Assembly: GCA_916048095.2 (NCBI GenBank)
Contig: OU696597.1
Coordinates: 2,739,042 to 2,803,041 of the forward strand
Length of the DNA stretch: 64,000 bases
Reading direction: 5' to 3'
Source: Sacculina carcini
Taxonomy: Eukaryota > Arthropoda > Thecostraca > Sacculinidae
Part shown: in pieces, positions 11,620-21,872 of the stretch
Position numbering within the stretch: the first letter of the stretch is position 1
Layout: each line of letters opens with the position of its first letter
Program-made: the position numbers and the translations under genes
The notes under the pieces: generated by a model
Seen by the model: only the letters and a program-made list of their open reading frames with translations
Databases searched by the model: none
What the model was told of the DNA's origin: nothing

Positions 11620-12123
11620 TTACACCGTATACTCAGGTTTAATGAGGAGTTTTTCGCGGTCATAAGATTTTTCAAGTAAATATTTCTTAAGTCTACTTTT
11701 GAAAAGTGAGAGAGAGTGAGATCCCCTAATGAACTGTGGCAACTTATTGTACAACCTGGGGGCCATATACTGAAAACAGCGGTTATAGTGCGAGTGTCTA
11801 GAGGGAAATGCAGGTTCGTAAATAAAATTTTGACTATTTTGGCGCATATCATAATCTGGTGAAATTTGTTTGAAAGATAGCAGGTCTTGTAGATAGGCGG
11901 GTGTTCTATTTACAAGGACTGAGTGAACTATACAAAGCAGGTTGTACTCAATGTCAGCCTTGACCGGAAGCCAGGCTTGTTTGATGAGATATTTCACCAG
12001 AGAAGTGCGTCTAGGCAGGTTGAACACAAGACGACACGAACTGTTCATCACACTCTGCAGTTTCCGCAGAGTTCGGTAGTAAATATTGAGTAACAGGGCA
12101 GAGCAATACTTAATCGTATTCAA
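11620..12123 (-). pseudogene. LINE reverse transcriptase C-terminal end, 5'-truncated
   Basis: A 167-residue open frame matches the post-RT tail of CR1/Jockey-like LINEs: KLQSVMNSSCRLVFNLPRR, then WLPVKADIEYNLLC, then FQYMAPRLYNKLPQFIR. The same landmarks occur at the C-terminus of element A ORF2, but the sequence differs, so it is another family. All catalytic domains are missing, as expected from 5' truncation during target-primed insertion. Confidence 0.8.
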
Positions 12124-12205
12124 TATTAGACACTATTCCACAAGTTTTTTGCAGCATTTACAGTAAAAAAAATTCCTTATATAATACACTCTACGTATGT
12201 GACAA

Positions 12206-12655
12206 TTACAAAACGCACACACACACACATGCACGTTGAGCTTTATTATTATAGATGTGTTGTGAGTAGAGATGCAACCTAAAACCTTGACCAAAAAGAT
12301 ACGTTTTTTCAAGAGTCATGCAAAGAATTCAATTTATGGAAATTATATATTTGGGATGTTAAATGAATTATTTTTATCAACACATGAGTTATTCATGCTA
12401 TTAGTGACCCTATCAAACTGAATTATCATTAAATATGCACAATATAATTGTAATAATGTGTCTTAAAGCCCTAATATGTTTATAATATATCATTTTATTA
12501 TTATAGCCCTAATATATTGTTTGCACGGCACTATGCGTTACTTCTATGTACAGTACAGTTTTGTATAAAATTATTGAGATAATCATTGTGTAAGAAAGCA
12601 GGGTTTGAGAACGTTTTTCATGCTAAAATCTGAAACTGTTTTAAAAGTTAGGGAC
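12206..12655 (+). repeat. ~450-bp interspersed repeat, copy 1
   Basis: Direct-repeat partner of 14,947-15,408. Shared landmarks are gttgagctttattattat, a run like accaaaaagatacgttttt, tatttgggatgtt, aaatatgcacaat and agcagggtttgagaac. Copy 2 is inside the hAT-like element. The 5' part (accaaaaagacacg...) is also found near 38,600 and 51,710. Confidence 0.85.
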
Positions 12656-13023
12656 AATGTAATGGACAATTGCTTAGGGACAATGTTATCGAGGATTTAT
12701 CGAGGTCTCGAGATGATCTATCAGAACAAATATTGCATTTCGTCATTGTCATATTGTCCGCGGACAATGTTATCGCGCTGTTCACTGACTGCTTATTATG
12801 TTGAAAAAATGGATTGGGATTGGCTAGTGGAGAGTATGTTGGCGACAGTGCAGTATTGACACAGCGCTGTGTGTGAATTGCTTCACCTTGATGCTCGCGT
12901 TGCTTTATTTAGATATAGCTTCGAGTAGATATATCAGCCATTGTTCCCTTGCGATTGTGTGTCCGCTCGCACTCTGCCTGCATCTCTTGCAAAATCAGCG
13001 GACGGTAAATATAGTGCACCTAT

Positions 13024-13270
13024 TGTATGTGTTTGTGTATATACATGTGTATGCGTGTGTATGTGTGTGTGCATGTGTATGTGTGTCGTATGCGTGTGTA
13101 TGTGTGTGTGCATGTGTATGTGTCGTATGTGTGTGTGCATGTGTATGTGTGTCGTATGCGTGTGTATGTGTGTGTGTGCATGTGTATGTGTGCATATGCA
13201 TGTATCATATGCGTGTGTGTGTGCATGTGTATGTGTCGTATGCGTGTGTGCATGCGCATGTATGTTTGTA
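13024..13270. repeat. TG-rich compound microsatellite
   Basis: About 250 bp of imperfect tgtgtatgtgtg/cgtatgcg units. Long overlapping open frames on both strands are caused by this repeat and are not genes. Confidence 0.95.
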
Positions 13271-14049
13271 TGTTTGTGTTGCAATGCTTGCTATACACCA
13301 GTGGTTCCCAAAGTGGACGGTACCGCCCTCTGGGAGCGGTAGATAGGTCTGGAGGGCGGCGAGAAAGAAAGGGGCGGACGACAGGGAAGCATGAATAACA
13401 ATTATTTACTTTTTCTCCTTTCCAAGCAAAGAAACCGGCTGACAATTTGTGACCGCGGGATCCACGACTTCTCAGTGAGTGAGTTCCAGTCTGATGTTGA
13501 GATGCTCTCCCTGCAGCTGGCACATTCATCCCATTAATTTTCAGTGTGACGTAATTAGGGTTACTGGTGGAGTGTCTATATAGCATTCAATATTGCTGAA
13601 ACGATTACAATTGACATACAACTACACACAGACATACAACTACACACATACTAACACACACAAAACACAAATAAACACAATCACAAACACACACGCACGC
13701 ATCACACGGTCGTCTCATTACGGCGTGACCTTGAGAGGTCACACACATGCGGACATGCGCAGCCCCCACACACACACATACACACGCGCATACACACACA
13801 CTTTAGAATAATCTCAAAGTTCTGCAATTTTGAAACTAGTATTGAAAAATCGCATGTTCACGAATACTATATGTCAGAATAATAGTCATCATACATATAG
13901 GAAATTGTACTAAGTGTAAGTGCAAATTTGTCGGTGAATTCAAAATTTGCAATTCCATTTATATGCCAAATTCGCCCACATTTCACTGCAATCAAAGAAA
14001 ATTCTAGTTGAAAATGTGGAAAAATTCCGAACATTTCATTCAACACATG

Positions 14050-14520
14050 ACACATTGTGTGTATGCGCGTGTGTGTCATGCGGTGCGCATGTCTGTGTGT
14101 GAGTGGCCGCATGATGTTTGTATGCGCGTGGGTCAGGGTGCATGTGTATGTGTGCGTCCTGGCTGCGAGCGGGCTGGATATTTGCGTGTGTTTGTATGTC
14201 TGTATGTGAGAAGTTAGCACGTACTTGATATTTGTAGTAGCCCTCTCTTGCGTTTGCTGTCGCTGCACATGTGCAGCGTAGTGCGCAGTCACGACGATAG
14301 CGGCATATATATATATATACATATTCAAGTACATATTTATGGCGGGGCCTGGGGGCGCTGGCGTTGTCCGCTATCTGTGTTCTGTAGGGCGGTGCTCTGA
14401 AAGCACACACACGCACACATTACATTACATTCAGACATATATATCGCGCTTTTCACCCGAGGGTCTCAAAAGCGCTCACACACACACACTCAAGCACAAG
14501 AGTCATACACATACACAATC
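14050..14520 (-). repeat. Composite repeat with LINE-type 3' hairpin (reverse copy)
   Basis: Reverse-strand partner of 38,870-39,340 and 51,985-52,415. It contains the hairpin GCGCTTTT...AAAAGCGC (14,446-14,475) followed on its strand by (TAATG)n, then ~300 bp of shared sequence (cctcgcagccaggacg-type landmarks). The hairpin and short tandem tail resemble 3' ends recognised by LINE reverse transcriptases. Confidence 0.75.
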
Positions 14521-14946
14521 ACGAACACGCACACACTCACCTACACACACACACACAAAACAGACAAGTACATACACGCACAAACACAGACATAAACTCA
14601 AGCATACATACTCAGAAACACAAAAATACACACGCACACACACATACATATTGAATAAGATAGTACAGCAGACATACAGCACAGAAGACAACACAACATA
14701 CAACACATTGAGACAACACAGCAGGCATTCAACGACATACACTCAGATTGACAAATCACAACACAATGGACACACAAATACAAACCATAAATCACAACAT
14801 AACAGACACACAAAGACATACACTCAAACAAATAGACAGAGAACACAAAACAACAGACACACAAACACAGATAACAGAGCTCAACACAACAACACACAGA
14901 CAGCATACAATGGAGAAACATACATACACAAGAACGGAAAACACAC

Positions 14947-15408
14947 GCACACACACACACACGCACGCACATACATGTACGTTGAGCTTTATTATTATTG
15001 ATGTGTTGTGAGTAGACATTCGACCTGAAAAACTGACGGTTTTAAAAAAAATAACGTTTTTTTCCAAAAAATCCTTAACCAAAAAACACGTTTTTTTGAA
15101 GAGTCATGCAAATAATTCAAATTATGGAAATGATGTATTTGGGATGTTTAATGAATTATTTTTTATCAACACATGAGTTGTCCATGCTATTAGTGAACCT
15201 ATCAAATTGATTTATCATTAAATATGCACAATAAATGGTTATAATGTGTCTGAAAGCCCTAATATCATTGTTTGCACGGTACTCTGCGGCACTGCTATGT
15301 ACAGTACAGTTTTGCATTCAATTATTGAGTTAATCATTGTGTAATAAAGCAGGGTTTGAGAACCGTTTTTATGCTGAAATCTGAAACTGTTTAAAAACAA
15401 CAACAGGT
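14947..15408 (+). repeat. ~450-bp interspersed repeat, copy 2
   Basis: Direct copy of 12,206-12,655, lying inside the hAT-like element. It shares gttgagctttattatt, tatttgggatgtt and agcagggtttgagaac, with small indels in the poly-A/T runs. Confidence 0.85.
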
Positions 15409-15654
15409 GGCATATTATTTTTTACAATTCAATATTGTTGAAACGATTACGATTGCTTAAATTAAATTGGTTTATTAAATTGGGTTTTATTTGTAAAATA
15501 CAAAGTTGTGTTTGTGTGTGAGGGTGTTAAAGTTGTGTTTGTTTGTTTGTCGCCAGGAATTTAGCGGCGAGCCAAGGGGCGCCAGTCTGCAAAAGTTTGG
15601 AAACCACTGATATACACTAATAATAATAGTAATCTAATAGCAACAATGTTAATA

Positions 15655-16060
15655 ATAATAAAAAGGCCAGGAATAATAGAAAACCAATTTTATTACTATT
15701 ATACACGTTTTTTTATTTTTCGAGGTCTTATTATTAGCAACATGGCCAACACACAATGAATACATGAACACCGTACAACAGTACATTGAACAAAACACGG
15801 TGAACTCTACACTCCACGTTAATGGGATAATTCTATAATTCAACAGCCCCTGTCCACCCAGCAGTAAATGATACCAGATATCAGTCATGTGTTGTGTCAT
15901 GCATTCTGGGGAGGTGGCCCTCTCTAATACGTCTTCCGTTCTTGTGTTGTCATAGCGTGGAGAGGGTCGGTTCTGCGGTGACAGCGAGCTGCACGGGACA
16001 CACCTGTGTGTGTGCTCATAAGCTTCCACTTCTTCCCGTGTGGCAGCTGTCACTTGAGGC
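15655..16060 (-). repeat. Interspersed repeat (family with copies at 29.7 and 61.9 kb)
   Basis: On the minus strand a partial frame reads VTAATREEVEAYEHTHRC and ATSPECMTQHMTDIWYH. The same DNA occurs on the plus strand at about 29,735-29,955 and 61,945-62,300, with differences at indels. I do not recognise a protein family; the frame may be a decayed domain or chance. Confidence 0.7.
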
Positions 16061-16690
16061 CTTTAACCTTTTAAATGAGACAACTAGTATGAGGGAGAAA
16101 AAGAATAAATTTGATTAAAATTGTATGGATGTATAAAGGTTGAGGTAGCCTTGGACCCAGGTGGCTGGCATTGTTGTATGTGTGTCTGTAGAGCCAACCC
16201 ACACTTCGTGCGTGCAAATGCCCGGGGGTTGATATAAAAGACGGTGTTGACTAGGCAGTGGGGATAAGATCATTATAGAATTGAAACAGAGACATTCGAG
16301 ATGTGACCATATGAGCGTAGTAGGGGAGGATGGAATTAGGACGTTGATAGTCGGATTGTACAGATAGGAGCTGTTTGGCTGTTAATGTCTGACTAGGACT
16401 TTTTGCTACACAAGTATAGCGGCTTGTGAGCATTGGTATCAAAATAAGATTTCATTTGGATCAAAACAAATTTAATTTGGATCAAGTCAGATCGCAAATG
16501 GTATAGTTGTTCTCATACTATCTACATGTTTTTGGGCGCTTATGCTACATGAGACGACTTCAGGGTGGTAATAATACCTGCACTCTTCCCACGTCACCGT
16601 ATTTGTCTGTAATTAATAATAATAATTACTGTTATAATTATAATATGACACGAAGGAGGTGAAAAACAAGATAGAGAATGGAGGACTGAT
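16061..16690. other. No gene seen
   Basis: Unique-looking sequence with stops in all frames. Nothing supports a gene or RNA. Confidence 0.4.
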
Positions 16691-17080
16691 TTCAGTCGAC
16701 TCCACAGCGGTGACATACCCTATCTTCGCTGCCCCATTCATGGTGGGACCACCGTCTTTTAAGTACACGTGGCCTAAAAACAGATGTTTTTTCCACAAAA
16801 TAGTTACAAGTTTTTGGCAAAAAAACATCGACCAATAAACACATTCTTAGTGTGACACACACACACAACCGACAAACACACACACACACACAACCGACAA
16901 ACACACACACACACAACAGACAAACACACACACACTGACACACTATTTTTATATTGATTGTATTGAGTGATTGTCGTATTTATAATGATTGTCGCTAGTA
17001 GATCCGCATTATATAGTCAATTAGCGCGTTGGAAGAACATAGCTTGATGCATTGTCAACGTGGGTTTTAACTTAACTCAC
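16690..17080 (-). repeat. Partial reverse copy of the 49.9/52.9/59.5 kb LTR-like repeat family
   Basis: On the minus strand, landmarks shared with that family are gtgagttaagttaaaaccc (also at about 52,812), caagctatgttctt, tgactatataatgcg, gatctactagcgacaat, catctgttttta after gtggaaaa, and gtcaccgctgtggagtcga. The order is rearranged and interrupted by CA repeats. Confidence 0.65.
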
Positions 17081-17377
17081 ATACACCGACACATACACTC
17101 GTAATGCAGCAACTAACTAAACTACACACCAAACGAGCCATAATAGCTACGCTAACACTCGCTACAATAACACACGTAATCACACATGAATGACTTCAAT
17201 ACTCATGACATAAAACTGTCACAAATCAATACAGAAGTCTAAATTTACCCTTCTCCCCGAAACAAAGCAGAGGAAGATAACGACCAGCTGCAAAAGATGA
17301 CAAAAGAAAAATCATCAGAAGATTTATAATCTTCAGATTATAAATCATTCAAAACGCATTAAAAACTGAACACTTAC

Positions 17378-17575
17378 CGACAGTGTTGGAAGGATTCATC
17401 GCAACTTGATTTTTAGCAGCATCTCCAATGAGGCGCTCAGTATCTGTGAACGCAACATAGGAAGGTTAAAAAGTGTACGGTTACCCTGGTCATTGGCAAT
17501 AGCTTCAACTTTGCCGTGCTGGAAAACACACACGCACGAATAAGTGGTGTCCAGATCAATTTCAATAGCGTAATA
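17378..17575 (-). pseudogene. HSP70 N-terminal fragment, broken
   Basis: The minus strand encodes the start of the HSP70 nucleotide-binding domain: [19 protein letters not shown] and [10 protein letters not shown], then after a small frame-disrupting change [19 protein letters not shown] and [10 protein letters not shown]. It ends at a good splice donor (TCG|gtaagtg). HSP70 is a cytosolic ATP-dependent chaperone. The conserved phosphate-loop Gly of IDLGTT is Asp here. The RTTPSYV stretch is replaced by an indel, no start codon is present, and the next expected exon is not found. It is therefore a decayed partial exon. Family assignment is secure; the paralogue is not. Confidence 0.85.
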
Positions 17576-18299
17576 ATTATAACACCTTCCAGAAAATAGC
17601 AGACAACCGAATACAACCAAGAACACGCCAACAAGCTAACAAAATCGTACGGCAGCGTTGCACAGCGCTATATATAAACTTGGCGCGGTGCGACGGATGA
17701 TGGTATTATATATTTAGATGTGTGATAATTAGTTGTTGAGAAATAGAGAAAAAGGTAACGAAAATCGGTCGCCCGAAGTTAAAATGAAATTATGAATGTA
17801 GATTGATATTTTATCATTTTTACATCTTTTATATTTAATTTTTGTATATTAATTATAGACTAACTCAGGAGCCGTTAGGAGATATATATAGCCGTATAAG
17901 CTACAGGAGCCGTTAGGAGAGGAAGAAACAGGAGAGAGAATACCGCAGAGAGAATTCAGAGTGGACCACAATGACTTGGAAGAGCGAGAAATGGATGAGT
18001 TTGGAGCTGTAGTAATTGTTTATAGCAGCCGAAACAGCGAAAGTGAAAGAGCAAGCGGAGCAGAACAAAAGTCAATCGGAAGAACACAGTGAACGCCTCC
18101 AAATACGTTCAAGACGTCGTTGAAGACATTTAAGTACATGTAAGTGAGGAAATGACCAAGGAGGGGAGCGAGAGGAAAATGAGCGAGTGATGATGGGAAA
18201 CACAATTACTTATGTGAGAGTAACGAAGAGAAATATGCATATCATGACGAGCAAGAGAATAATAGGGAGACAGCAAGATAATGAGTGAAATTGCACGGA

Positions 18300-18960
18300 A
18301 TAAAAACATTTGTAGTTACGATAGCAGGACGGAGTATGAGAATGAGGACAAGCGAGCGGCAGAGTAGATAACAGGAGACTATGGTCACAGACAGAGGAAT
18401 CGGGAGGAAATACAAAGACGTCGGAAGGTACAGGATCAGACGAGAGAAATGGGGACGGAAATAAGACTAGATCAAGTGTATGTCAGATATATGTGTAAAA
18501 GGAGAATAGGAGAGACCATGGGAAGTAAGCAATGAGATGAAATTCAAGCAATAAGGATTGGCCGAGGGTGAGTCAAGCCTGAAGTAGCAGAGAAATAGCA
18601 GGAGAAAATGGGCGAGACCGCTTCGATGAGAAAGAAACTCTTGAAAAACATCGTGCCAGGGTGATTGGAACGGTAGACAATGGGGATACAAAACTAGTTT
18701 AAAGGGGGGATCTAACGAGAACTAGGAAATCGAATGAGATGGGAGAAGGAACCAGATTGGAAAGGGACAAACTGGAGAGAGTATTGGAGAATATACAGCC
18801 AACTCCGCCACCGCTCGCGCGATTTGTGTAGGAATGAGGAACAGGAAGGTAAGTTGGCAGAGAACGAGAAATATCAGAATCAAGGAGCCAATCAGCTGTA
18901 CCTTGGCCCAAGTAACAGCAAGACAGAGGATAGACAGAGTATGGGAGGCAAATAGGTGGG
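18300..18960 (-). pseudogene. LINE endonuclease fragment related to element A, decayed
   Basis: Shifting minus-strand frames follow element A ORF2 in order: SGGGVGCIFSNTLS, PISFDFLVLV, CIPIVYRSNHPGT, LISLL-type middle region, SYSPFTHISDIHL, then CDHSLLLSTLPL (element A has SDHSLLLITLP). At least three frameshifts break it. It represents an old copy of a family close to element A; RT sequences are not seen downstream. Confidence 0.75.
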
Positions 18961-20698
18961 ATATGTGAGTGGTTTTATCTCGAGCCGATCTGATGTTGAG
19001 AAATACAATCAGAGTAAGACTGTAGACTTTAAAAGATATTTATAGTTAAGACGTGGACTAGATGAATGGGAGAATGAATAAGGACGGGAGGAACAGGAGA
19101 GGAAAGAGAGGGATGTGCGACAGGGAGTTTGAGTTGAAATAGAAAGAGGAAGGGAGAAATAGCTTGAAGACGAATCAATTTGGCATAGGTGAGGAACTAG
19201 GGAGGACGGAAGATGGTGACGATGTGGCAGCTATGAGTACGGGCACAAATACAACTGCACACAGCAAAGAAGGAAGCACAAGTCAACAATAAACGTAACG
19301 TATGTAAACAAAGCAAACGTAGACGTACACGTAGACGTGAAGAAAACACAAACGAAGCAATGTCTCATTAATGGCAGATAAATGTCAAGTGGGCAACAAC
19401 TATAGACAATAATCAATAGTTTATCGTGAAATATTTAAATATTCTATTTGTTTGAGTTGAATGAAAAATCTGGCTGTTTGGTCAAATATCTTGGATTATA
19501 ACTGTTTTGAGCTAGCTCAAAAAATTAATACTTCCCAACAAATATTTAATGAATATTTTCCAACAGCATATACAGAAACTGATCCAAGAATTAGAAATAT
19601 TATCATACGAAGACAGACTACAAACAGACTTGGTTTGAACGGAGTCAGGGAGATTTATTAGCTATTTCCAAGTATTTTGATGGGTATGACACATAATTTG
19701 ACATTTCGGAATACAAACAAAAATATGGAGGCCACAACAGGAAATTAAAGAAAACGAAATACTGCGGCGACTTGAGGAAATATGGTTTCCCGTTTAGCTT
19801 ATTTAACAAGTGGAATTATTTAAGCAATGTTGTGGCGGCCGCAACCATAGGTTCCTTAAAGTTGTTGCTGGAAAAATGTGACAATTGAGACAGAACAGCT
19901 CGAGCCATGCTCATTACCCGTAAATTACACTCGGTGATAACAGCTCGATGAGAGCACACAAACACACCCAAAGCGCGCACACATGCACACTCACGCCATT
20001 AATCCATTACGCTGAATTTGTGCGTGACGTGGCTGCATTGCTCTGGTGAATTAAAACAACTCACTAATTCACAAGAATATTTGAATTCCTAAAAATCCTA
20101 TGGTAAAAAACTTACACAGTCTCTAACCCGATTCCGATATGCACCAAGATGCTAAAATAAGAGTAAACTGGAGCAGATAAATAGAACAACGAACTGAAAT
20201 CAAGTAATAACCTCAATATAATCAATCACCTTTCATACACACACAAACTACCAGCAACAAACAAGAACAGGAAATGCGCAGCATCGTGGATAAGTCGCTT
20301 TTCACGCAAAAATGATATGGATCAAAAATACACAATTTTCGAAAATTTATCTGAGAATTCTCATTTTTGTTTGACACGAACACAAAAAACATTAAAATTT
20401 AAATGTTGTTGTTGCTTGGGAGGGCGAGTCGAGTCTAGTACCTTTTAGAAACAAGACGAATTGAACGCAACAGCAACAATATTCGACACACAACAACAAT
20501 ATCACGTGCTATTACGTGCAACAACAACAACAACATCAACACGTGCTATTCTGCGTCAATGATGCTTTCTCATAATTGGATCGAGTTAGAGGTTATTTTA
20601 TCAGAACCAATGCAATGAATTTATCAGCATCATTCGTATTCGTCTCATCGTGCTCTTTGGACGTGATATTTTGGTGTCTTCAATTTTGGCCTAATTTA
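18961..20698. other. No supported gene; one 66-aa open frame
   Basis: Purine-rich DNA at 18,961-19,250, then unique AT-rich sequence. An open frame at 19,461-19,661 (contains WSNILDYNCFELAQKINTSQ) has no family I recognise. It may be a remnant of a mobile-element protein. The element B leader probably begins somewhere after about 20,400. Confidence 0.4.
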
Positions 20699-20798
20699 GA
20701 TAGTTGTTTTGGGTTGTTGATTATTTAACGGCGTTGAATAATCGTCATTCACGGTAATTCAGTTAAATTACCTATTGGTTGATATTTGAGATTGAATA

Positions 20799-21872
20799 AT
20801 GGCCGAAAATAACCATGTCTGCCCATGTATTGTTTGTGAAAAACACTGTGGAAGTGGCATAAAATGTAGTGACTGCCAAAGTTGGATTCACTATTCTTGC
20901 ACTTTGCTGCCAGACTATGCCATTATAAATTTCACCGCTACAAATAGGAAGTACACATGCGAGCTATGCACCAAAAAAAATCATGCAAACTTCAGCACAC
21001 TGAAAGAGAAGATAGATCAGTGCAGAGCGCTTGAAAGTGAGGAATCCATGATTGAAGATAAATCAGAGGAAAAAACTCAGCAAAGCGCAAAACATGTCAA
21101 TGCAAATATGAATAAAGAGCAGTTGTCGAATAATACAGACTACACGGAAGCAAAGGAAAACGAGGAGGAAAGGAATGAAAACGCGGAAAAAGCATGTACC
21201 TGTAAGTCTGAGTGCGATACAGCATGGGAGTCCGTAGATGTTGACCCAAAAAAGGAGTTGAAAAAGAACACTCAAGTAGGAAAACATTCGTCCGCTGAAG
21301 TTAGAAAAAACCCAAGTCAAAACATTTGTAGGTACTATAGAAATGGTAATTGCAAACATGGAATCAGAGGCGTAGATTGTACACATAGCCACCCTAAACC
21401 ATGCCCCAAGTTTCTGAAACATGGAACAAATAACAAATTGGGATGCAAGCTGGGGAAGGAGTGTCCACACTTCCATCCGAACATGTGCAGGGGTTCATTG
21501 AAGTCTCGGGTTTGCCTGAATGAAAATTGCAAATTCCCCCATGTCAGAGGTACAATGAGAAAAGATCGGGATGCCTTGACAAACCAGACTACAAACTACG
21601 CTGGTACAGGAGAGACCGTGAAAAACAAACCCAAAAATGGACACAGTATGAACAACACAAACAAATATAAGACAACAGAAAAAAATCGCCAGAAGGTGAT
21701 AGAAACTCGGACTCAAGCACAGAGGGAATATGATGGTGCAACTTTTTTAGAAACTTGTCTTCGAAGAATAGAACAGATGGAAGAGAGAACAACCAGGATA
21801 CTGGATACTCTGTTGACAAGAATGGAGAGAATAGAGACTCGGGAAAGAACATGCAACCGATGTATGCACTAA
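20799..21872 (+). CDS. Element B ORF1: PHD-like plus CCCH zinc-finger RNA-binding protein
   Basis: This 357-residue protein starts at an ATG (ataATGgcc). Residues 8-65 carry a PHD-like Cys/His set (CPCIVCEKHCG, CSDCQSWIHYSC, CELC). Residues about 175-250 carry three CCCH-like fingers (CRYYRNGNCKHGIRGVDCTH, CPKFLKHG...CKLGKECPHFH, CRGSLKSRVCLNENCKFPH), which bind RNA in other proteins. The middle is Glu/Lys-rich and the C-terminal ~45 residues look coiled-coil-like (RIEQMEERTTRILDTLLTRM). The last ~125 bases overlap ORF2 in the -1 frame. CCCH fingers in LINE ORF1 are uncommon compared with CCHC knuckles or RRM domains. Confidence 0.85.
   Translation: MAENNHVCPCIVCEKHCGSGIKCSDCQSWIHYSCTLLPDYAIINFTATNRKYTCELCTKKNHANFSTLKEKIDQCRALESEESMIEDKSEEKTQQSAKHVNANMNKEQLSNNTDYTEAKENEEERNENAEKACTCKSECDTAWESVDVDPKKELKKNTQVGKHSSAEVRKNPSQNICRYYRNGNCKHGIRGVDCTHSHPKPCPKFLKHGTNNKLGCKLGKECPHFHPNMCRGSLKSRVCLNENCKFPHVRGTMRKDRDALTNQTTNYAGTGETVKNKPKNGHSMNNTNKYKTTEKNRQKVIETRTQAQREYDGATFLETCLRRIEQMEERTTRILDTLLTRMERIETRERTCNRCMH
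21743..21749 (+). promoter_or_regulatory. Candidate -1 ribosomal frameshift site (T TTT TTA) in ORF1/ORF2 overlap
   Basis: ORF1 reads GCA ACT TTT TTA GAA, so T TTT TTA lies in the correct X XXY YYZ phase. A -1 slip continues AGA AAC TTG TCT TCG, which is the ORF2 frame; that frame opens only at 21,734, nine bases upstream of the heptamer. The same heptamer is the known retroviral gag-pol type. An alternative is termination-reinitiation, because ORF2-frame ATGs lie at 21,851 and 21,860, just before the ORF1 TAA (21,870-21,872). Confidence 0.6.

Larger units (their letters stand above)
13299..15609. mobile_element. hAT-like non-autonomous element (2.3 kb) with 8-bp target duplication
   Basis: The left end is CAGTGGTTCCCAAAG and the right end is CTTTGGAAACCACTG after allowing one mismatch. 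The flanking 8-mers are ctatacac (13,291-13,298) and atatacac (15,610-15,617), 7 of 8 identical. CAG..CTG termini with an 8-bp duplication are diagnostic of hAT. No transposase remains. The interior is CA-rich and holds copy 2 of the 450-bp repeat and a reverse copy of the LINE-tail composite repeat. A related left end occurs at 40,498. Confidence 0.85.
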
